Shown here piece by piece: positions 25,417 to 33,422 of a stretch of 64,000 nt of DNA (position 1 is the stretch's first letter; each line of letters starts with the position of its first letter). The notes under the pieces are model-generated. The model was not told where the DNA came from. It saw only the letters and a program-made list of their open reading frames with translations, and searched no databases. Source of the stretch: CAWINX01 sp963702055. Its GTDB lineage: Bacteria; Actinomycetota; Thermoleophilia; Solirubrobacterales; 70-9. The position numbers and the translations under genes are program-made. The stretch lies in NCBI GenBank assembly GCA_963702055.1, contig OY969702.1:1550001-1614000 (forward strand), in the 5' to 3' direction.

Positions 25417-26985
25417 CTACAGCGGGATGTTGCCGTGCTTGCGCTTCGGCTGCTCGACCCGCTTGGACTGCAGCATCCGCAGCGCCTTGATCAGCTTCGG
25501 CCGCGTCTGCCGCGGCTCGATCACGTCGTCGATGTAGCCGCGCTCCGCCGCCGAGTAGGGGTTGGCGAAATGGGCTTTGTAATCGTCGATCAGCTTCTGC
25601 CGCCGCTCGTCCGGGGTCGGCGAGGAGGCGATGTCTTTGCGGTAGATGATGTTGACCGCGCCCTCGGGCCCCATCACCGCGACCTCGGCGGTCGGCCAGG
25701 CGACGTTGTAGTCGGCCAGCATGTGCTTTGAGTTCATCACGTCGTAGGCGCCGCCGTAGGCCTTGCGGGTGACGACGGTGAGCTTTGGCACGGTCGCCTC
25801 GGTGAAGGCGTAGAGCAGCTTGGCGCCGTGGCGGATGATCCCGTTCCACTCCTGGTCGGTGCCGGGCAGGAAGCCGGGCACGTCGGTGAAGGTGACGATC
25901 GGGACGTTGTAGGCGTCGCAGGTGCGGACGAAGCGCGCCGCCTTCTCGGAGGCCTCGATGTCGAGCACGCCGGCGAGGTGGGCGGGCTGGTTGCCGACGA
26001 TCCCGATCGGGTAGCCGTCGAGCCGCGAGAAGCCGCAGACGATGTTCTTGGCGAAGTGCTCGTGGACCTCAAAGAACTCCTCGTCGTCGACGATCCGCGA
26101 GATCACCTCGCGCATGTCGTAGGGCTTGGAGGGATCGTCGGGGACGAGCGTGTCGAGCTCCTCGTCCTCGCGCTCGGGGTCGTCGGAGGGCTCGAAGCGC
26201 GGCGGCGCCTCGAGGTTGTTGGAGGGCAGGAAGCTCATCAGGTAGCGGACGTCCTCGAGGCAGCTCTCCTCGTCCTCGGCGGCGAAGTGGGCGACGCCCG
26301 ACTTCGAGTTGTGGCTCATCGCCCCGCCCAGCTCTTCGAACTCGACCTCCTCGCCGGTCACCGTTTTGATCACCTCGGGGCCGGTGATGAACATGTGCGA
26401 GGTCTCTTTGACCATGAAGATGAAGTCGGTCATCGCCGGCGAGTAGACGGCGCCGCCCGCGCAGGGACCCATGATCAGGCTGATCTGGGGGATCACGCCG
26501 GAGCATTTGACGTTGCGGACGAAGACGTCGCCGTAGGCGCCGAGGCTGACCACTCCCTCTTGGATACGGGCACCGCCGGAGTCGTTGATGCCGATCACCG
26601 GCGCCCCGACCTGAGCGGCGAGGTCCATCACCTTGCACATCTTCTCCGCCATCACCTCGCCGAGGCTGCCGCCGAAGACGGTGAAGTCCTGGGAGAAGAC
26701 GAAGACGGTGCGGCCGTCGATCGTGCCGTGGCCGGTGACGACGGCGTCGCCCCAGGGCCGGCGCTTCTGCATCTCGAAGTCGTAGGTGCGGTGGCGGACG
26801 AAGGTGTCGAGCTCCTCGAAGGAGCCGGGGTCGAGCAGCTTCTCGACCCGCTCGCGGGCGGTCATCTTGCCCTTCGCGTGCTGCTTCTCGACCGCCTCTT
26901 CGGAGGAGGAGTGGATCGCGGACTCGCGCAGCTCGCGCAGGTAGGCGAGCTTCTCCTCGTGGGTGACCGGGTTGCGTTCGCGCAT
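25417..26985 (-). CDS. pccB: Acyl-CoA (propionyl-CoA) carboxylase beta subunit
   Basis: A 522-aa biotin-dependent carboxyltransferase, transferring CO2 from biotin to propionyl- or acetyl-CoA. The two crotonase-fold halves contain the oxyanion segments GINDSGGARIQEGV with MGPCAGGAVYSPAMTDF, and FTDVPGFLPGTDQEWNGIIR with KAYGGAYDVM. The ending KRKHGNIPL is typical of actinobacterial AccD/PccB proteins. The biotin carboxylase/BCCP chain is not in this window. A small gene lies 27 bp upstream on the same strand, where actinobacteria often carry an epsilon subunit. With the mutase 2.4 kb away this suggests methylmalonyl-CoA metabolism. Confidence 0.94.
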   Translation of the reverse strand: MRERNPVTHEEKLAYLRELRESAIHSSSEEAVEKQHAKGKMTARERVEKLLDPGSFEELDTFVRHRTYDFEMQKRRPWGDAVVTGHGTIDGRTVFVFSQDFTVFGGSLGEVMAEKMCKVMDLAAQVGAPVIGINDSGGARIQEGVVSLGAYGDVFVRNVKCSGVIPQISLIMGPCAGGAVYSPAMTDFIFMVKETSHMFITGPEVIKTVTGEEVEFEELGGAMSHNSKSGVAHFAAEDEESCLEDVRYLMSFLPSNNLEAPPRFEPSDDPEREDEELDTLVPDDPSKPYDMREVISRIVDDEEFFEVHEHFAKNIVCGFSRLDGYPIGIVGNQPAHLAGVLDIEASEKAARFVRTCDAYNVPIVTFTDVPGFLPGTDQEWNGIIRHGAKLLYAFTEATVPKLTVVTRKAYGGAYDVMNSKHMLADYNVAWPTAEVAVMGPEGAVNIIYRKDIASSPTPDERRQKLIDDYKAHFANPYSAAERGYIDDVIEPRQTRPKLIKALRMLQSKRVEQPKRKHGNIPL

Positions 26986-27012
26986 CGGGCGCGGAAGTCT
27001 ATGACGAGCAGC

Positions 27013-27228
27013 TCAGGCGCTGCCGAACGGCTGCTTCTGGGGCTGGGCGAGGTCGTCGAGGAGCCGCTCCAGGTCTGCCTCCGCGAGCCCGGAATCCTCG
27101 CCGGCGCGGATCGCGACCCGCGTGCCGAAGCCCTTCTCGGCCATCGTCACCTCGAGTCCCTCAAGGCCGGCGACAAGCTCGGCCAACTCGGGCTCGGACT
27201 TCATCAGGGTCCGCGACACCTCGATCAT
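27013..27228 (-). CDS. Small protein upstream of the carboxylase beta subunit
   Basis: A 71-residue protein from ATG 27228 (MIEVSRTLMKSEPELAELVA) ending 27 bp before pccB on the same strand. The N terminus resembles the first strand and helix of START/SRPBCC-like actinobacterial proteins, but the protein stops after ~70 residues (ADLERLLDDLAQPQKQPFGS). The position is where acyl-CoA carboxylase epsilon subunits are often found, yet the sequence does not show their usual pattern. It is best treated as unknown, possibly an accessory to the carboxylase. Confidence 0.55.
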   Translation of the reverse strand: MIEVSRTLMKSEPELAELVAGLEGLEVTMAEKGFGTRVAIRAGEDSGLAEADLERLLDDLAQPQKQPFGSA

Positions 27229-27357
27229 TGGCCTCGATTTCGGGTCGGGGTACGGGAATCCTCCCGCCCGCCGCGTTTGACAGCGAGGGGTCAAACGGAA
27301 TAGTTTCGATCCGCATCAGCGGGGCAGAGCGAGAGACGAGAGACAGGGGGAAGTTCG

Positions 27358-28050
27358 ATGGCTGAGAACGTCAAGCGACGGGTCGCGGCAGCGAGAATGG
27401 CGGTCGCCTTCGTGGCGGCGGGGACGATCGCGGGGGCGGCGGCCTGGGCCCAGGCGAGCCCTCCGGCCCACGACAGCGCTCTCAACTCCTATCTGAAACT
27501 GAAGGGCCAGGTCAGGGAACTGCAGGCTCGCGAGAGGCACTTCGAAAAAGTCGTCTTCCACAAGTACTACTCCAAAGTCGAACTCAACAAGAGCTTCGCC
27601 AAACACAGCGATCTCAACAGCTACATCAAAATCGACGAGGCCGACTCGCGCTACGTCAAAATCGACGATATCGGCACCAAAGTCGTCGGAGGCAAGGGCT
27701 CCGTCTACACGGCAACGCGGGTGCTTCCCACCGTCAACAAGGTCACGCTGCTCGACGTTCCGGGCAAGTTCACGGTGGACACACAGGGACCGACGGTGAC
27801 GATCACCAATACGAGCAACGACCCGCTCACCTACAGCCTCTGCAACAAGACAGGCGGCCAGGCTGGAACCTTGCAGCCACACGAAAGCACAGACTGCGAC
27901 GACACAGACGAGACGACGCAGACCGTGCAGCTGGTTGGCGGGGGAGGGGGCGGCGGCGCCGTCTACGTTGCCACGCTCAACTTCAGCTCAATCCAGGTGC
28001 AGGGCACCCCTGACACGCAAAGCACGGTCCAGGTCCTGATCGGGCTCTGA
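27358..28050 (+). CDS. Secreted hypothetical protein with degenerate internal repeats
   Basis: A 230-aa exported protein. A signal peptide (RRVAAARMAVAFVAAGTIAG, cleavage likely after AWAQA) is followed by a coiled-coil-like region with repeated motifs: LNSYLKLKGQ, YYSKVELNKSF, LNSYIKIDEADSRYVKIDD. Such YxK-D-x-DSRY repeats resemble trimeric fibre stalk segments. The C-terminal half is beta-rich (TVDTQGPTVTITNTSNDPLT) with two Cys and a run of eight glycines. Several similar proteins are known in Solirubrobacterales genomes as hypothetical surface proteins. It stands alone, 19 bp upstream of prmA on the same strand. Confidence 0.7.
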   Translation: MAENVKRRVAAARMAVAFVAAGTIAGAAAWAQASPPAHDSALNSYLKLKGQVRELQARERHFEKVVFHKYYSKVELNKSFAKHSDLNSYIKIDEADSRYVKIDDIGTKVVGGKGSVYTATRVLPTVNKVTLLDVPGKFTVDTQGPTVTITNTSNDPLTYSLCNKTGGQAGTLQPHESTDCDDTDETTQTVQLVGGGGGGGAVYVATLNFSSIQVQGTPDTQSTVQVLIGL

Positions 28051-28069
28051 GGAGAGTTCAGACCCCGGC

Positions 28070-28870
28070 GTGCGTGAGCTGACCCTGCGGGTCGCCGGCG
28101 GCGACCTCGAGGACGTCCTCGACTCGCTGCTGCCGGCGCTGCCCGGCGGCGCCCACATCCGCGAGAACGGGGAAGAGGCCGCGCTGACGATTCTCGCCGC
28201 CCCGGGGGTCCCCGACGCGGAGGAGCTGCGCCGCCTCGCCGGGCCGGCGTTGATCGAGCTGAGCGGCGGCGAGGCCTCCGACGACTGGCGCGAGCGGCGG
28301 CTCACTCGCTACGAGCCCTTGGTCGTCGCCGATCGCTTCCTGGTCCGCCCCGACTGGGCGCCGCCGAGCGACGACCCAGGCCTGACCGAGATCGTGCTCG
28401 GGCAAAGCGCCGCCTTCGGCACCGGCCTGCACCCGACCACCCATTCCTGCCTGGCGGTTCTGGCCGAGCTGGCCCCCGACGGGTCGCTCGCCGACTACGG
28501 CTGTGGCTCGGGGGTGCTCTCGATCGCCGCCGCCAAGCTCGGCTTCTCTCCCGTCGTCGCGGTCGACATCGACCCGCTGAGCGTCGAGGCGACGCGCGAG
28601 AACGCCGCCCGCAACGGGGTCGAGGTCGAGGCGCGACATGTGGACGTCACCGCCGAGCCACCTCCCCACGCCGAGACGATCGTCGCCAACGTCCCCCCCG
28701 ACATCCAGGTGGCGCTCGCCGGGGTCGTCGACCTCGCGCCCGGACTGGTCGTCGCAGCTGGCTTCCAGCGTGGCGACAGCGAGAAGGTGGCGTCTGCTTG
28801 GCGCGCGCACGGCCTCGAAGTGGTGGACGAACGGAGCGCCCACGAGTGGATCGTGCTGGTGATGCGGTGA
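28070..28870 (+). CDS. prmA: Ribosomal protein L11 methyltransferase-like enzyme
   Basis: A 266-aa SAM-dependent methyltransferase that in PrmA trimethylates ribosomal protein L11. The N-terminal substrate-binding domain is short; the linker reads RFLVRPDW. The catalytic domain contains GQSAAFGTGLHPTTHSCL (the PrmA signature), the SAM-binding motif I ADYGCGSGVLSIAAAKLG, and VVAVDIDPLSVEATRENA. The motif IV region is NVPPDIQ instead of the common NIL. It starts GTG at 28070 with GGAG 12-13 bases upstream. It is coupled (GTGA overlap) to the next small gene. Confidence 0.88.
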   Translation: MRELTLRVAGGDLEDVLDSLLPALPGGAHIRENGEEAALTILAAPGVPDAEELRRLAGPALIELSGGEASDDWRERRLTRYEPLVVADRFLVRPDWAPPSDDPGLTEIVLGQSAAFGTGLHPTTHSCLAVLAELAPDGSLADYGCGSGVLSIAAAKLGFSPVVAVDIDPLSVEATRENAARNGVEVEARHVDVTAEPPPHAETIVANVPPDIQVALAGVVDLAPGLVVAAGFQRGDSEKVASAWRAHGLEVVDERSAHEWIVLVMR

Positions 28871-29286
28871 GCGGGCCCTACGGGCAGGTCAGCACCGAGG
28901 TTCCCGCCCAAAGCGAGGGCGGCTCACCGACGACCGTGATCTCGGCCGGGCGCGAGGTCGAGCAGGGCGCGCGGTCGATGCTGCTGCTCGCCGAGGGGCT
29001 CTTCCGCCTCGACGTCGTCCCCCAGGACGACATGGTCCAGACGGTGATCCGCAACCTCTCCTCCGCGGCGCTCGCCGAACTGCGACTCCACGCCGTCGGC
29101 GGCGAGTCCAGCGTGCTCGCGGGCCGGCACGAGGTGGCGGTGGAAGCGACCGGGCGCTTCGGCGGTGAGGTTGTCCTGGTCGAGGAGGACGGCGAAGAGC
29201 GGGTGGTGGCGAAGGTCCTGGTCGGCTCGGTCTGCCGGCTCGAGCGCGGCGTGACCAGCTTCACCGCCCAGGCAACCCTCACCTGA
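28867..29286 (+). CDS. Hypothetical protein coupled to prmA (139 aa)
   Basis: A 139-residue protein whose GTG start at 28867 overlaps the prmA stop (GTGA). The sequence is soluble and beta-rich: RSMLLLAEGLFRLDVVPQDD, then VVLVEEDGEERVVAKVLVGS, ending QATLT. No known motif is seen. Tight coupling to prmA suggests it is translated with the methyltransferase, perhaps as a companion, but its role is unknown. A palindromic repeat begins 2 bp after its stop. Confidence 0.6.
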   Translation: MSGPYGQVSTEVPAQSEGGSPTTVISAGREVEQGARSMLLLAEGLFRLDVVPQDDMVQTVIRNLSSAALAELRLHAVGGESSVLAGRHEVAVEATGRFGGEVVLVEEDGEERVVAKVLVGSVCRLERGVTSFTAQATLT

Positions 29287-29288
29287 CC

Positions 29289-29337
29289 GTTCCGCTGTTC
29301 CTTTGCCGGGTATAGGGGGGTAAAAGAACAGCGGAAG
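29289..29337. repeat. TTCCGCTGTTC palindrome, copy 3
   Basis: A 47-bp palindrome filling the whole gap between two convergent genes (stop at 29286, stop of the mutase at 29338). The core reads CCGGGTATAGGGGGG, in the same orientation as copies 1 and 2. In this position it can serve as a bidirectional terminator-like hairpin for both transcripts. Confidence 0.88.
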
Positions 29338-30984
29338 CTAAAAGAACGCCCCGCCGCGGTACTCGCCGAAGACGTCGCGCATCGCGCCGCAGACCTCGCC
29401 GATGGAGGCGTTGGCGGCGAGGGCGGCGCGGATCGGGTGCAGGAGGTTGCCCTCGCCGCGGGCGACGTCGCGCAGGGAGTCCAGCTTGGCCTCGACCTCG
29501 GCCCCGTCGCGCGCCTCCTTGAAGGCCTTCAGCCGGGCGAGCTGGCGCTGCTCGGCCTCCGGGTCGACCCTGAGGATGTCGACGTCGTCGACCTGGTCGG
29601 TGACGTATTTGTTCACGCCCACAACGACATCCTGGCCGGACTTGTAGCGCTCGTGGTAGGAGAGCGCCGACTCCTCGATCTCGCGCTGCATGAACTCCAG
29701 CGCCTCGACCGAGCCGCCCAGCTCCTCGACCTTCTTCATCAACTCCCAGGAGCGCGCCTCGATCTCGTCGGTCAGCGACTCGACGAAATAAGAGCCGGCG
29801 AAGGGGTCGACGGTGTCGGCGGCGCCGGACTCGTGGGCGAGCACCTGCTGGGTGCGCAGGGCGATCCGCGCCGAGCGCTCGGTCGGCAGGGCGAGCGCCT
29901 CGTCGAAGCCGTTGGTGTGGAGGCTCTGGGTGCCGCCGCAGACGGCGGCGAAGCCCTGCAGAGCGACGCGGATGATGTTGACCTCGGGCTGCTGGGCCTG
30001 CAGGGTCACCCCGCCGGTCTGGGTGTGGAAGCGGATCTTCATCGAGTTGGGGTCGGTCGCCCCGAAGCGCTCCTCGACGATCTTCGCCCACATCCGCCGC
30101 ACCGCGCGGAACTTGGCGATCTCCTGGAAGACGTTGTTGTGGCCGTTGAAGAAGAAGGCGAGGCGGGGGGCGAACTCGTCGATCTTCAGGCCCCGCTCCA
30201 GTGCCGCCTCGACGTAGGCGATCGCGTTGGAGAGGGTGAAGCCGACCTCCTGCACTGCCGAGCAGCCCTTCTCGCGGATGTGGTAGCCGGAGATCGAGAT
30301 CGTGTTCCATTTCGGCACGTTCTCGCGGCAGTACTCGAAGATGTCGGTGGTAAGCCGCATGGTCGGCGCCGGCGGGTAGATGTAGTTGCCACGCGCCATG
30401 TACTCCTTCAGCACGTCGTTTTGGACGGTGCCGCGCAGCTTCTCGGAAGGAACTCCCTGCTCCTCGCCGACCAGCTCGTAGAGGAGCAGCAGGATCGCCG
30501 CCGGCGCGTTGATCGTCATCGAGGTGGAGACGCCGTCGAGCGGGATCTGGTCGAAGCAGATCCGCATGTCCTCGATCGTGTCGATCGGGACGCCGGTGCG
30601 GCCGACCTCGCCGTTGCAGAGCGGGTCGTCGGAGTCGCGGCCGAGCTGGGTCGGCAGGTCGAAGGCCATCGAGAGCCCGGTCGAGCCGTGCTCGATCAGG
30701 TAGCGGTAGCGCTCGTTGGTGTCCTCCGGAGTGGCGAAGCCTGCGTACTGGCGCATCGTCCAGAGCCGGTCGCGGTACATCCCCTCGTGGATGCCGCGGG
30801 TGAAGGGCGGCTCGCCGGGCTCGCCGAGGCGCTCCTCCAAGCCGGGGGCGACGTCATCCTCGGTGTAGAGGCGCTCGATCTCGATCCCGGAGTCGGTGAA
30901 GACGCGCGGGTCCTCGGGGCCGACGACCGGGGCGATCGTGCGGTGGATCTCCTCGTCTCGGGGCTTTTCGGTTCCTGCCGCCAT
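29338..30984 (-). CDS. Acyl-CoA (methylmalonyl-CoA) mutase large subunit
   Basis: A 548-aa catalytic TIM-barrel subunit of a B12-dependent acyl-CoA mutase. Typical stretches: LWTMRQYAGFATPEDTNERY, GLSMAFDLPTQLGRDSDDPL, STSMTINAPAAILLLLYEL and SISGYHIREKGCSAVQEVGF (the CoA/substrate-binding region). The protein ends near residue 548, so it lacks the C-terminal cobalamin-binding domain (DxHxxG) found in one-chain enzymes; a separate small subunit must be encoded elsewhere. Methylmalonyl-CoA is the likely substrate given the nearby carboxylase, but isobutyryl-CoA mutase has the same architecture. ATG 30984 (MAAGTEKPRDEEIHRT) is the best start. An epimerase gene ends 26 bp upstream on the same strand. 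Confidence 0.9.
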   Translation of the reverse strand: MAAGTEKPRDEEIHRTIAPVVGPEDPRVFTDSGIEIERLYTEDDVAPGLEERLGEPGEPPFTRGIHEGMYRDRLWTMRQYAGFATPEDTNERYRYLIEHGSTGLSMAFDLPTQLGRDSDDPLCNGEVGRTGVPIDTIEDMRICFDQIPLDGVSTSMTINAPAAILLLLYELVGEEQGVPSEKLRGTVQNDVLKEYMARGNYIYPPAPTMRLTTDIFEYCRENVPKWNTISISGYHIREKGCSAVQEVGFTLSNAIAYVEAALERGLKIDEFAPRLAFFFNGHNNVFQEIAKFRAVRRMWAKIVEERFGATDPNSMKIRFHTQTGGVTLQAQQPEVNIIRVALQGFAAVCGGTQSLHTNGFDEALALPTERSARIALRTQQVLAHESGAADTVDPFAGSYFVESLTDEIEARSWELMKKVEELGGSVEALEFMQREIEESALSYHERYKSGQDVVVGVNKYVTDQVDDVDILRVDPEAEQRQLARLKAFKEARDGAEVEAKLDSLRDVARGEGNLLHPIRAALAANASIGEVCGAMRDVFGEYRGGAFF

Positions 30985-31010
30985 TGCGAGCAGGATATTG
31001 GGGCGCCCCT

Positions 31011-31928
31011 CTAAGCTGCCGCCAGCTCGGCTCGCCACCAGTCGAGCAGGTCGGCGACGGTCCGCGAGAGGGGGATCTCCGGAGCCCAGCCGATCGCCTT
31101 GTGGAGGCGGGCCGGGCTGCCGTAGACGACGGTCGGATCGACGGGCCGAGACAGCGAAGGGTCCGGTCTGATCTCGACCGGCAGCGGCGTCGCCCTCGAC
31201 ATCTCCTCGACCAGCGCCTCCAGCCTCAGCGCCCTGCCGGAGCAGAGGTTGAAGGTGCCGGTCAGCTCACGACGCGCGACTTCGGCGAAGGCCCGGGCGG
31301 TGTCGCGAACGTCGGTGAAATCGCGGGCGCCGGCGAGGTTGCCGACGGCCAGCTCGACCCGCTCGGCGCCGGCGGCCTCCGCGGCGGCGATCTGGCGGGC
31401 GAAGCCGGAAGCCGCGAAGGCCGGGGACTGACCGGGGCCGATCTGGTTGAAGGCGCGAATTACCGCGACCCGCAGGCCGCGCCCGCGCGCGTACTGGTCG
31501 CAGAGCACCTCCATCGACGCCTTGGCGGCCCCGTAGGGAGTGAGTGGCTCCATCGTCAAGTCCTCTGTAAACGGCAGCCTGTCCTCGCCGGGCTCGCCGT
31601 ATACCTCGGCCGATGAGGCGCAGACGACGTGGGCGTCCGGAGCGTTGCGAGCGACCGCCTCGAGCAGGTTGAGAGCTCCGGTCGCGTTGACGGCGAAGTC
31701 TTCGACCGGCCTCTCCCAGCTCTTGGCGACGGAGGCGGCGCCCGCCATGTTGATCACCAGCCGCGGATCGGCCTCCGCGACGCAGGCTGCGACCGAGTCG
31801 GGGTCGAGCAGGTCGCAGCGCGTCCCGTCCACCCCGTCGCGGTCGGCGGCGACGACGCGCAGGCCCGCGTCCCGCGCCGCCTCATGCACGTGACTACCGA
31901 CGAAACCGCGGGCGCCGATCAACAGCAT
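31011..31928 (-). CDS. NAD-dependent epimerase/dehydratase (GDP-mannose dehydratase-like)
   Basis: A ~305-aa extended SDR with the Rossmann start LLIGARGFVGSHVHEAARDA, a CASSAEVYGEP active-site Ser region, the catalytic pair in TPYGAAKASMEVL (Tyr-x3-Lys), and the substrate-loop sequence VAVIRAFNQIGPGQSP. The last feature is common in GDP-mannose 4,6-dehydratase and GDP-4-keto-6-deoxymannose reductase. It probably makes an NDP-deoxysugar for surface glycans. The start is uncertain (ATG 31928 or GTG 31955). It is upstream of the mutase on the same strand, but no metabolic link is obvious. Confidence 0.83.
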   Translation of the reverse strand: MLLIGARGFVGSHVHEAARDAGLRVVAADRDGVDGTRCDLLDPDSVAACVAEADPRLVINMAGAASVAKSWERPVEDFAVNATGALNLLEAVARNAPDAHVVCASSAEVYGEPGEDRLPFTEDLTMEPLTPYGAAKASMEVLCDQYARGRGLRVAVIRAFNQIGPGQSPAFAASGFARQIAAAEAAGAERVELAVGNLAGARDFTDVRDTARAFAEVARRELTGTFNLCSGRALRLEALVEEMSRATPLPVEIRPDPSLSRPVDPTVVYGSPARLHKAIGWAPEIPLSRTVADLLDWWRAELAAA

Positions 31929-32137
31929 GGTCCGGTCATCGCTCAAGGACCGCACGTTATCCGGGTTTTCCCCTCACCCGGCGTCAGCAGTTGTCCGTCG
32001 AATCGGGCCAAACCGCGACAAACTCCCAAAAAGTGGGTTGAGGCAAGTGCGCGTCGGGAATAGTCTCGGTGCAATTCAACCTTGCCGTAAGTCGCCACTA
32101 AAAAGGGCAGCAGGGGGCGGCAGCAACGGAGGTAGAT

Positions 32138-33310
32138 ATGAATAGTGTGACCCAGCCAGAAAAAGGCAGGGGGACGATGCTGTCAGTAGTCATGGCGGCC
32201 GCTGCGCTGATCGCGCTGCTCGCATTCGCTCCCTTTGCTTCGGCCTCAAACGACCCACTCGCCAGCGGCACTACCACCCTGACCCTCGACAATGGCTTCT
32301 ACAAGAATCTGCACAAGAACGGCATCTGGGTGCAGCGGTACAAGCCCGCGACGGTGAAGGATCGGACCGTGACGCTGTCGGTCAACGGCGGCTCGCTCGA
32401 CCCGACCACCGGCAAGGGCACCATCAGGGTGAGCGGCGGATTCAAGTTCAGGCTCGGACACGGCAAGACGCGCGTGCCGTTCAAGGTGCTGGCCATCAGC
32501 ACCGCCAAGAACTTCCTGGACGGGAAGGTCGGCAGAAACAAGCACAAGATGAAAATCGCCACGGTCAGCGGGGTGTCGTTCACCCGCAACGGCTTCGGGA
32601 CCGACGTCAGCGTCAAGACCATGAAGCTGACCAGGAACGCCGCCAGGCAGCTGACCCACAAGCTCGGCCTCGACAAGAACGCCAGGGGAGCGTCGGCCAG
32701 CTCCGCCGACTCGGTGTTCAAGGGCGGCCAGGTGATGGGCTCTGCCTCGAGCACGACCCAGCCGAGCACGGTGGCTGTCCTGGCCCAAACCGACGCGATG
32801 CTCGTTCCAGACCCCGCCGGAGCTTTCGGGAAGTTCCCCGGGCATGGGATGAACCCGCTTACCGCCATTACCCCGATCGACCCGGCAAAAGAAACCCTGA
32901 CGATGAAAGGACCGTTCTTCACCTTCCCGTTCACCGGGGGCACGCTTGCTCCTGACGCAACCTCCGGGACGGTGAACGCCAGTGGCGGCATCCAGATCGC
33001 CAAACCGGCCGGCAATACCGTTCAGTTCACAAATCTCAGTCTCGATTTTGCCCTGAAAACGGTGCTGTCGGACAACACGGTCAACGGCACGCTGACAGGT
33101 CGTGCCTCGATTGCCGACCTCGACATGTCGGCGGCGACGGTCACCTCCGATTCAGCAGCGAAAACAATTACGGTTACAGGGGCTGTCGTGAGACTCCAAA
33201 CCGTATCCGCGGCACTGCTCAACGATCAGTTCCCGACCCTTGTTCCGGGTCAGGAATTCGCCGCGGGCGACTCGCTAGGGACGGTGTCCTTTACCGCTCA
33301 GACCCAGTAA
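32138..33310 (+). CDS. Secreted beta-rich protein (possible HtaA-like domains)
   Basis: A 390-aa exported protein. After a cytoplasmic lead (MNSVTQPEKGRGT) comes a signal sequence (VVMAAAALIALLAFAPFASA). Two related beta-rich modules follow: one with TLTLDNGFYKNLHKNGIWVQ and GGSLDPTTGKGTIRVSGGFK, and another with TLTMKGPFFTFPFTGGTLAP and SGTVNASGGIQIAK. The 'GxLxPxTxxGTVxxxGG' pattern resembles the HtaA heme-receptor domain, but the heme-ligand residues are not evident, so the heme role is only a guess. It is followed by a strong hairpin terminator and a palindromic repeat. Confidence 0.65.
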   Translation: MNSVTQPEKGRGTMLSVVMAAAALIALLAFAPFASASNDPLASGTTTLTLDNGFYKNLHKNGIWVQRYKPATVKDRTVTLSVNGGSLDPTTGKGTIRVSGGFKFRLGHGKTRVPFKVLAISTAKNFLDGKVGRNKHKMKIATVSGVSFTRNGFGTDVSVKTMKLTRNAARQLTHKLGLDKNARGASASSADSVFKGGQVMGSASSTTQPSTVAVLAQTDAMLVPDPAGAFGKFPGHGMNPLTAITPIDPAKETLTMKGPFFTFPFTGGTLAPDATSGTVNASGGIQIAKPAGNTVQFTNLSLDFALKTVLSDNTVNGTLTGRASIADLDMSAATVTSDSAAKTITVTGAVVRLQTVSAALLNDQFPTLVPGQEFAAGDSLGTVSFTAQTQ

Positions 33311-33331
33311 ACAAAGGCGCCATAGAACACG

Positions 33332-33360
33332 GAAAGGGGCGGCCAAGTGCCGCCCCTTTC
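33332..33360 (+). terminator. Hairpin terminator after the secreted-protein gene
   Basis: A perfect 12-bp stem, GAAAGGGGCGGC and GCCGCCCCTTTC, with loop CAAGT, starting 21 bp after the stop codon. The 3' arm ends CCTTTC rather than a long U-tract. A palindromic repeat (copy 4) follows almost immediately. Confidence 0.75.
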
Positions 33361-33362
33361 AC

Positions 33363-33411
33363 GTTCCGCTGTTCCTTTACCCGTCTATGCCCGGCAAAGG
33401 AACAGCGGAAG
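33363..33411. repeat. TTCCGCTGTTC palindrome, copy 4
   Basis: Arms TTCCGCTGTTCCTTT and AAAGGAACAGCGGAA with the core ACCCGTCTATGCCCGGC, inverted relative to copies 1-3. It lies between two convergent genes, right behind a classical hairpin terminator and 12 bp before the 3' end of the decarboxylase gene. A terminator role is therefore probably not the whole explanation for this family. Confidence 0.88.
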
Positions 33412-33422
33412 CTGGGTGGTTC

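Noticed and set aside
30985..31010. Cobalamin riboswitch upstream of the mutase
   Set aside because: The gap is 26 bp and lacks any B12-box sequence.
29437..31014. Long plus-strand frame opposite the acyl-CoA mutase
   Set aside because: Antisense shadow; the minus-strand product aligns with mutase motifs throughout.
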